From: Gordionus sp. m RMFG-2023
Lineage: Eukaryota > Nematomorpha > Gordioida > Chordodea > Parachordodidae
Assembly: GCF_954871325.1 (NCBI RefSeq)
Contig: NC_088777.1
Span: 25,521,366-25,585,365 of the forward strand
Length of the DNA: 64,000 nt
Direction of reading: 5' to 3'
In this document: positions 57,131 to 64,000 of the stretch, one piece after another
Layout: each line of letters begins with the position of its first letter
Numbering within the stretch: the stretch's first letter is position 1
Translations under genes and position numbers: made by a program
The notes under the pieces: generated by a model
The model's input: the letters and a program-made list of their open reading frames with translations, nothing else
Databases searched by the model: none
What the model was told of the DNA's origin: nothing

Positions 57131-58610
57131 CGAAATTAATGATTCCATATAACACTCTTGATTTTAAGCATACCTCGTTCCTTTACTCACTGCGAATAAG
57201 CCAAGTAGAGAAATTGCAAATCTATTCTTAGTAACTACTTAAACATCAAATTCCCAAGCTACTTTCCAAACATGGCGGTCTTGTTTAAGATCCCACTGTC
57301 GATCTTGCGTTTTCATCGCTAGCCACCTATAAACACAGACAATAAACCACCATGTTAAATATAACTAGGACGGAATATTCAAGATCTGTTGCAATTACAA
57401 CCGAATTTCCGATTTCTATAAAACATAAAAATTGAAATCTTACTACTCATAAAAAACTCCGTTAATTACCTTATTTTGAGTCTTTCACCTATGGCTATAT
57501 CCACATTCAATGAACTTATCAAAGAGGGAGATTTTTTAGAAGTTATTTTATCTAAATCTAAAACTTGAATTGAATAACTACGAAATCAGCTTGCCCTATC
57601 TAGAGGCTCAACATCCCATCCTCCTTACCATATTTCTTACCGATAATGACAGTATGGCGCTGCATTTTTACCTGTAATCGCAATCCTGGTCGGCAAACCC
57701 AACTAAAGAATAGTAATAGCCATTCTAAAATGTTTGTTTTATTAATTCAATTTCTCCAGATAATTAGTATTTTTCCTTATAAAAAAATATTACTTTTTCT
57801 TTTTTCTCCCCACCCCCTTTCCTTCATATTAATATAGAGTCATTTATCGCTATAACAACTTTGATATATTAATTTGCTTTGCTATTAAGGTTCATATTTT
57901 TATTGTTTGAATTATATTTTAAAAATAACGATCCAATAGAAGGAGGGTTAGGATTCCTTACTTCCGAAATTTCTTGGCATTAAACGCAGTCATTTTAATT
58001 CTAAAATAAAATTTTCCTTTAAAAATGGCCAATATTTTTATAGCAAGAAGACAATATTATTAGCAATCATTAATTAATCATAGTCATGTTAATCCGTTAT
58101 TTTCAAAGATCAATTTTCATAGAAAATGGCAGCCAATGTTTTTGAAGTGGAAATTAATAATATTAACGATTGCAGTCGACAATAATTATTTTCAAATATC
58201 GATCAAATAAGTGGTCACAAATGTTCTAGCTATAAAATATATGTTTAAATATTCAATATTGTTCAATTGGAGCGCTTAGTTAATAATTATTATGGAATTA
58301 ATTATGTTAAAAACATGTTTTAAAGAGAGCAGAGAATGCGATCATGGTATCATATTTTATAAATAAATCTTATAAGACAATATTTCGTCAAGTTCATTTA
58401 TTTATAAGCTAATATTTACCTTGTGCAATGGGGTTTGCTTTTAATGAGTAGATAAGTAATTTTTAATAATATATGATGCTTGTTCAATTCATCCAACTTT
58501 AGCTAAACTTATATTTATTTTGATCTATATTAATTTTGGATTTAATCATATAAGCAAAAAGAATCGTCAGGAAGCAAATACTTAACAAGAATCAATTAAG
58601 GAAATTATTA
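57131..58610. other. DNA with possible retroelement remnants, no gene recognised
   Basis: The 57.2-57.7 kb part has a more even base composition than its neighbours and may continue the fossil before it. 57.9-58.3 kb has AATGGCCAATATTTTTATAG / AATGGCAGCCAATGTTTTTG near-repeats. Nothing more is supported. Confidence 0.4.
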
Positions 58611-58614
58611 TTCG

Positions 58615-58860
58615 ATTATTTTCCCTATTCCTAAATCACAATAGTAGCAATTTCATTATCGGAGAATACATGAATTAAGTTCTGAGATGTGAAGCCATTA
58701 AATTCGACAACCTACCTATGATGCTGAATAATGTTTTATGTCCTGTTGTTATGAGCTTTGACCCTTTTTTATGATTAAACGATAAATAACTTTATAAAAA
58801 TTTATTATCAAAAAATGGTCTAAATTGCAAGTTTTGAATAGTCTGTGTTTTGATAAATTA
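58615..58860. repeat. Dispersed repeat, copy B
   Basis: Matches 45665-45905 in the same orientation (GTTTTATGTCCTGTTGTTAT, GATTAAACGATAAATAACTT, TTATCAAAAAATGGTCTAAA). Differences are mostly substitutions. Confidence 0.8.
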
Positions 58861-59351
58861 GTAAAATTTTTAATATAACATATTACCTATTAAGAATTAT
58901 TAACTTTTCAAAAGTAACCTTTTACAGTTTTAAATATTTGCAAGATTTAAAAATATTTAACGAGACACATTCATCCTTAAATGGTCTCTTTTAAATGAGA
59001 TTATTAATCTTGGGGAATATAAAAAATAAAGTTATACTTAATCTTTCGTGATAAAGCATCAAATATCGCATTAGACATGAGAAACAAAAATTTGAAGTGT
59101 TTCTTGTTTTGCCCATTAGCATGGTTTTTTACAAATAAAACATATTGATTTTTCATGACATTGGTTCAAAGGTAGATAGATGGTAAATAAAAGTTAATAT
59201 AAATATCGGATCGGTTTTGTATGAATATCAGATCAGATTGATGAAAATTTTGTTTTCGTTTTGGTCATATTAAAATTTAACGTTTTATTAGTTAAATATC
59301 AAAACATCCTTCGTAATCAAGTATTAAAATTTGTTTGAATACTGTGCATTG
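58861..59351. other. A+T-rich DNA, no gene recognised
   Basis: Includes a GATCGGTTTT / CAGATCAGATTGATGAAAATTTTG stretch around 59.2 kb. Nothing coding. Confidence 0.45.
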
Positions 59352-59359
59352 GTCAAACG

Positions 59360-62300
59360 TAAACCTGTGCGCCGAAGCCTCAATTGACGGCGGCGGTTTT
59401 TTAAATTTTGTTATCGGCGTTCGGCGGCGCTACGATTTCCCCGCCGCTAAGGCGTGCTATTTATTTAAAATTTTTTAAATGAATTTAATTTATAATTTTA
59501 ATGTATTACATTTTCTAAGTATACAATCTTCCTAGCTAAATTAGCAAGCCTAGGAAGTTCCAATCTCTTTTTCCCAAAAAGTTAATGCATCATCTTCTGG
59601 TATAATATGTTGGCTGAGCAAAATATGGCATTCTTGCTTTATATTGTCATGACCGAACTATTTTAGCTATATATGAATTGAATGCGGCCATAATCTACAA
59701 CTTGAATCTCTCTGTGCATTTCCATCATGCTCTAAAAGTTTTAAATGTCTAATAAAAGTTGCAATGATGTCTAGAATTCGAATTTGCATATTCTGAAACA
59801 ATTTTAAGATTTCAAAATCTCGAATCAAGTATTATCGCTAATACCGATGTTTATCTATAATATATATAAAGGCTGTCACAAAAATCATGTCACACTTTAT
59901 GATATATATTCAAAAAATCGTTTATTTTGAAAAGTGCCTATGGCCCAATCGGGCATGACTTCGCTTACAAATCTTGATGGATTATTGGACTTGGGTTCGA
60001 ACCTCGGTAAATGTTTTTTTTTCTTAATCTGGTAAAATATTTTTTTTTCTTAATCTGACAAAATTAATCAAATAGATACGATTCAAAGTTTATAGCTACT
60101 TTAAAATTCAAGCTATTTTCCTGCACAAGATAATTAAATACATTTAGAACTTTATATGCATCAAGTACCAATTCAAATATGAGATTTATTTAAATACTTT
60201 TTTAATTCTTGAATTTATGTATAATTTTAAATTTAAACCATTATTTCTCTTTTATATGAAGGACGAATCAGAAATTTTCCTATCTTATGAGGTGTTGTTT
60301 AAAAATTTATATTTATTTGGGGTTATTCTAAAATTTTCCATTATTTTTATAAAATATGTTAATAAAGTATATATTTAGTAATTTTAATTTCATAATCTAA
60401 AAATTTATCATTGCTTGATGAGAGTTTTATGTTAAAACCCTTAAGAAGGATCCATTCCACATTGAATTTTATACAACTTTATATCTCTTAATTAGGTAAT
60501 TTTTATGCATAAGTAAATATTTGCATCTCTCTTATCTTTTCTGAAATTGGCCTTTCTACATGCATTCCATAGTTTTGTATATTTTCTCATAACTTCATAA
60601 TTAATTGTAGAATGTATATTTTTCATAACTTATTATAACATTTTTGATTAAATGTATAACTTTTTTGTTTTTCTTATATATAATTTGACTATGATTTAAG
60701 TTAACCTCCTATTATTTGTTAACTTAGAATATCTTTTTATTTTTTCTATTGTAATTTAATAACAATGTCTTAAATTTAAATTTATATTTTGTAACTAAGT
60801 AATAAATCATTTGGAAGGGTGGTGGTTTGTTTAAAATTTAAATTAAGATGAACATACTTTTAGCATGGTACTTTAATATGTATTCATGATTTTCATATAA
60901 ATACTAGGAGCTAACCAGTAGAATGATAGGTAAATCAGATATTTGCCCTTCATTTGATCCTAATTTTGAAAAATTTTTCCAATAATATAAATGGCAAAAA
61001 AAAATTTACATATTAGACAGATTTAATTCTTATAAACCCCTACATCGCACTATTTTTCTCCAAGGAAGAAATAAATTATTCTGAGTTTTGTTGGGTTTGG
61101 GAAATATTTTTCACAATTAATATGGGCTTGGAAGAAGCTTGGGAAACATTTTTTAAAATTAATATAGTCTTAGATTCTTGAAATTTTTTAATTTTAAATA
61201 TGGGTTAGAAATTGGCCTGAAAATTTCTTTTGGAGGCCAGGCCTGATCAAAAACCAAGGCCCATGCAACTTTCATATTCTGATTGTATTTTTAAATGCAT
61301 TGTGACTTTTTATATATTTTATTTCAGTTCTCAACTATCAAAATTATTATGGTCTTTTTGAGAAAATTTTTCCAAGTGCGAGGATCTGGCTTGTGAATTT
61401 TTTTAATATTAGGCATAGGTGTAATATTTAACACAGAATATTTATAGTAAAAGCTAATTTAAATATATTTTTATTCAAAAATAGTATTCATTCTTAGTCT
61501 TAATGGGTTGGCCTTTGTCTGAAGTAGGGGTATAAAAAATAGATATGGTTTTTAGAGATTTACCTATTTCCCAGGTTAAGAAAAAATTTTGAAAATTACT
61601 ATGGGTTGGCCAGGCTTGGAAAAATTTTTTTTATAAAATTTTTATAGGTTGGTCTGGGTTTGAAAAATATTTTTATAAATTATATTAGGCTGGGCTTGGG
61701 GAAAATTTTTCAAAAAATATTATGAGCTAGAATGCTTGAGAATTTTTTTATTAATAACTATGAGTCAGACATTGGCCTAAAAAAAATTTTATGCAGGCCT
61801 GGGCTCGGCCTGATCAAAAAACCTAGGCCCATGAAAATCTGATTTTGATTGTATTTTTAACATTATGATTATTTAAATATTTTATTTCAGTTCTCAACTA
61901 CCAAAATTATTATATTCACTGGGCTTGGAAGAATTTTTCAAAATTATTATGGCTTTGTACTTTGCCTGGGAATTTTTTTAATATTAAATATTAGGTGTAA
62001 ATGATCAGTAATATTTATCAAATAATATTGGTATTATCAAGTAAAAGCTTTAAATTTAATTTTACCAAACCATCGTATTTACACTTGGTTTTAATGGATT
62101 AAACCTGGCATGAAGGGGGGGGGGGATTAAAACAATAATAATTGGATATTATTTTCTAATAAGAGGTAACAACTATCATAAAAGTAAGAAGAAAATTCTC
62201 ATTCCCCGTCATTTTTGACGGGCTATCTTCTAGTAATATAATATTAATGAAAATATTATATAAAATAAATTACTCGAAGTTTGGTAATTGGAACTATGGT

Positions 62301-63658
62301 CAAGATTTTTTTGCATATTTTCTTTTAGGCAAATGATATCTGAGTATTCAGATTTACTGTTTATATATGTGTTTCTATTTCACTGAGAAATAATAATCCT
62401 AAATTTATTGTTGATTCTTTTTGGAAGGAAAAAAATTCCACCGACTCTCTGAATGGATTTAATAATGTATAAAGTTTGTCAATTATATTTATTCGGCATT
62501 GAAAAGCTTAACGGTTGTTTTCCTATTTTTTAAAACATTGAAATCTTGAACACTAAGGATGTTTCCTTATTTCAAATTCCAAATCGGACTCGATATCTGA
62601 GACTGAAATCTCTAATTTTTTTAATCAGAATATTAATTCTGGCAACTTTTTTATGCCATCAACGTAACTTAATTATGAAATTCATGTCCTAAGTATAAAT
62701 GATGCTAATAATATCCCAATCTGACGTTTCTTTTGATGTTAGCCCTAACATCAGTTACCATCTGTATTATTTGGTTTTTAAGTGTAATTCCTCTTCTATA
62801 CTATCGATCTCAGATAATATGATTTCAACAGTATGATTTTGTGTCACGTTTATAGTTGCCAGGGTAAAATATTTTAAATCAATATTTTCATTTAAATCAC
62901 GAAGACTGAACCGTGATATAATTTCGGCGCTTGAAATGATCTGTCCATAAATCAAAATTAATAAAACAGAATTTTGATACAGAATCAATCAGATTTAAAA
63001 GATGCGCCTTAATAGATGAATAAACATCATCTAGTGCACATCGTCTAATGTTGCCCTCTCAGGCTATTCTGACGAGGAACCAAATATCATATTTCTATTT
63101 TAAATTTCAAACCGTTAGAAAATCAGCTATTCCTTTATGTTTATAGAATCAAATGGCATTAAATCTAAGATCACATCAAAACAAATATTGCCCTATTCGA
63201 TTTTATATCTATACACTAAAGAATATTTAAAAAGCATCAAAATAAGAGCTGAAATGAAGAAAATTTTTGAATACTCAAAAAAATCAATTAAAGCTGGCAA
63301 CAAACATACTAGTGTGTTTAATTAAAACGTGTAATTCCATAAAAAATTTAATATGTATTAATGTTTGTGTAATTTTGAAATATGATGTATGAATATGAAT
63401 GAATGTTAATGATATACACTATTTTATTATATGCCAATAGAATACAATTCATAATTTAATTTTATTAATCTTAGTATTTGCATTTAAATAATAACTTAAT
63501 ATATAAATATAATTAAATAGTAATCTAAAAATTATGCAAGCCGCGCCACCGTCATAAAAAAATTGGCAGCAAGCTTAGCCGTTCATCTCAATCGGCGGCT
63601 TTTCGGGCGTAAATAAAACGCCAAAGGTGCCAGCGTGAGCCGGCGGCGCACAGGTCTA
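59360..63658 (-). mobile_element. hAT element, 4.3 kb, with G+C-rich ends and a nested Helitron
   Basis: Tips TAAACCTGTGCGCCG and, reversed, TAGACCTGTGCGCCG, followed by GGCGGCGG-type blocks on each side (59385-59455 and 63540-63650). Flanks gtcaaacg (59352-59359) and gtaatacg (63659-63666) match at 6 of 8. A minus-strand hAT C-terminal remnant (DALTFWEKE, then LPRLANLARKIV with one shift) lies at 59620-59520. The Helitron at about 60.9-62.23 kb inserted later. The two ORFs in the right part (62767-62988, -; 63137-63325, +) have no recognised motif. Confidence 0.75.
60905..62233 (+). mobile_element. Non-autonomous Helitron, plus strand, nested in the hAT
   Basis: The 3' end is clear: CCCCGTCATTTTTGACGGGC (hairpin CCCGTCA / TGACGGG) at 62205-62224, then TATCTT and CTAG at 62230-62233, followed by T. 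The interior repeats GGGCTTGGAAAAATTTTTCA-like units about eight times (61.08-61.96 kb). A poly-G run lies at 62116-62126. The 5' start is uncertain; AGGTAAATCAGATATTTGCC (about 60930) matches the other copies. No Rep/helicase. Confidence 0.75.
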
Positions 63659-63666
63659 GTAATACG

Positions 63667-64000
63667 TCAATATATTAATATTTCTTTCCATTCACTTTAT
63701 TGTTTATTTAATTGACATTTTTATATGAAAATTTAATTTATAACCTGTAAAATTGAATCACAGTACCTAACCAAGTATGGGCAAAAGCTTTTTCTGAAGA
63801 GAAATGCCGTGCGTTTTCCCCTCGTTTTAGCGCGAAAAAAGATGAGGGCAGGAAGGTATTGGGAAAAGAAAGCCACATTGTGAAAGAAAAATATCCGTCT
63901 ACCCAAAAGATATCCATTCCTTAGGTGTAAATGATAACGCTTTAACTCCTAAAAAAATATGTTATATGTTAGTCACATATTTATTTATATTAAGTTTTGA
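63667..64000. other. Intergenic DNA at window end
   Basis: Contains GAAATGCCGTGCGTTTTCCC near 63.8 kb. Nothing recognisable in the last 330 bases. Confidence 0.45.

Overview
This window is eukaryotic, very A+T-rich and dominated by transposable elements. Two exons look like host genes of known families. One is an EVH1-domain exon of Enabled/VASP at about 7.3 kb (+). The other is the C-terminal exon of signal recognition particle subunit SRP68 at about 37.6 kb (-). A third candidate is an unrecognised two-exon gene at 44.2-45.0 kb (-). No bacterial-style operons, rRNA or intact tRNA genes are visible. Small spliced exons in a sea of hAT elements, Helitrons, MULEs and an RTE-type LINE suggest an arthropod-like invertebrate. 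A copepod would fit, but the sequence does not prove a species.

Layout, left to right. 1-1.44 kb: tandem copies of a 680-bp unit carrying a small minus-strand Helitron. 1.66-13.0 kb: two ends of one hAT family that fit together as a single element (matching 8-bp flank tttagggt). Its transposase lies at 10.2-12.4 kb (-), and about 8.2 kb of other DNA separates the ends, including the Enabled exon and several MITEs. 13.84-17.03 kb: a near full-length, decayed RTE-clade LINE (-) with a perfect 17-bp target duplication and a tRNA-like 5' end. 17.1-19.0 kb: Helitron cluster. 19.1-19.5 kb: N-terminal exons of another hAT transposase. 21.0-22.4 kb: 120-bp satellite. 22.7-23.0 kb: GAGTC-rich minisatellite. 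24.0-26.4 kb: G-tract repeats and a TIR element with its own tandem array. 26.8-28.1 kb: decayed MULE transposase. 28.5-30.3 kb: hAT deletion derivative with perfect 8-bp TSD.

30.5-36.2 kb: MITEs, a minus Helitron, C-tract satellites and a small Ty3/gypsy fossil. 37.6 kb: SRP68 exon. 38.5-39.9 kb: short-period arrays and an inverted piece of the 120-bp satellite. 40-44.2 kb: little recognisable. 44.2-45.0 kb: unrecognised gene. 47.3-53.35 kb: a nested stack, with an outer hAT (TSD gttgggga) holding a second hAT (TSD aaaaatac) that holds a long-TIR DNA transposon; a third small hAT (TSD tccacgac) sits separately in the outer one. 54.3-55.4 kb: foldback element related at its tip to the long-TIR element. 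55.8-56.6 kb: deletion derivative of the 10-13 kb hAT family. 56.9-57.1 kb: reverse-transcriptase-like fossil. 59.36-63.66 kb: another hAT with G+C-rich ends, into which a Helitron inserted.

The main biological theme is hAT diversity. At least six end families are present, several as a MITE beside its likely transposase-bearing relative. The strongest evidence comes from target-site duplications and terminal repeats read directly. Family names for decayed proteins rest on remembered motifs and were not checked by search.
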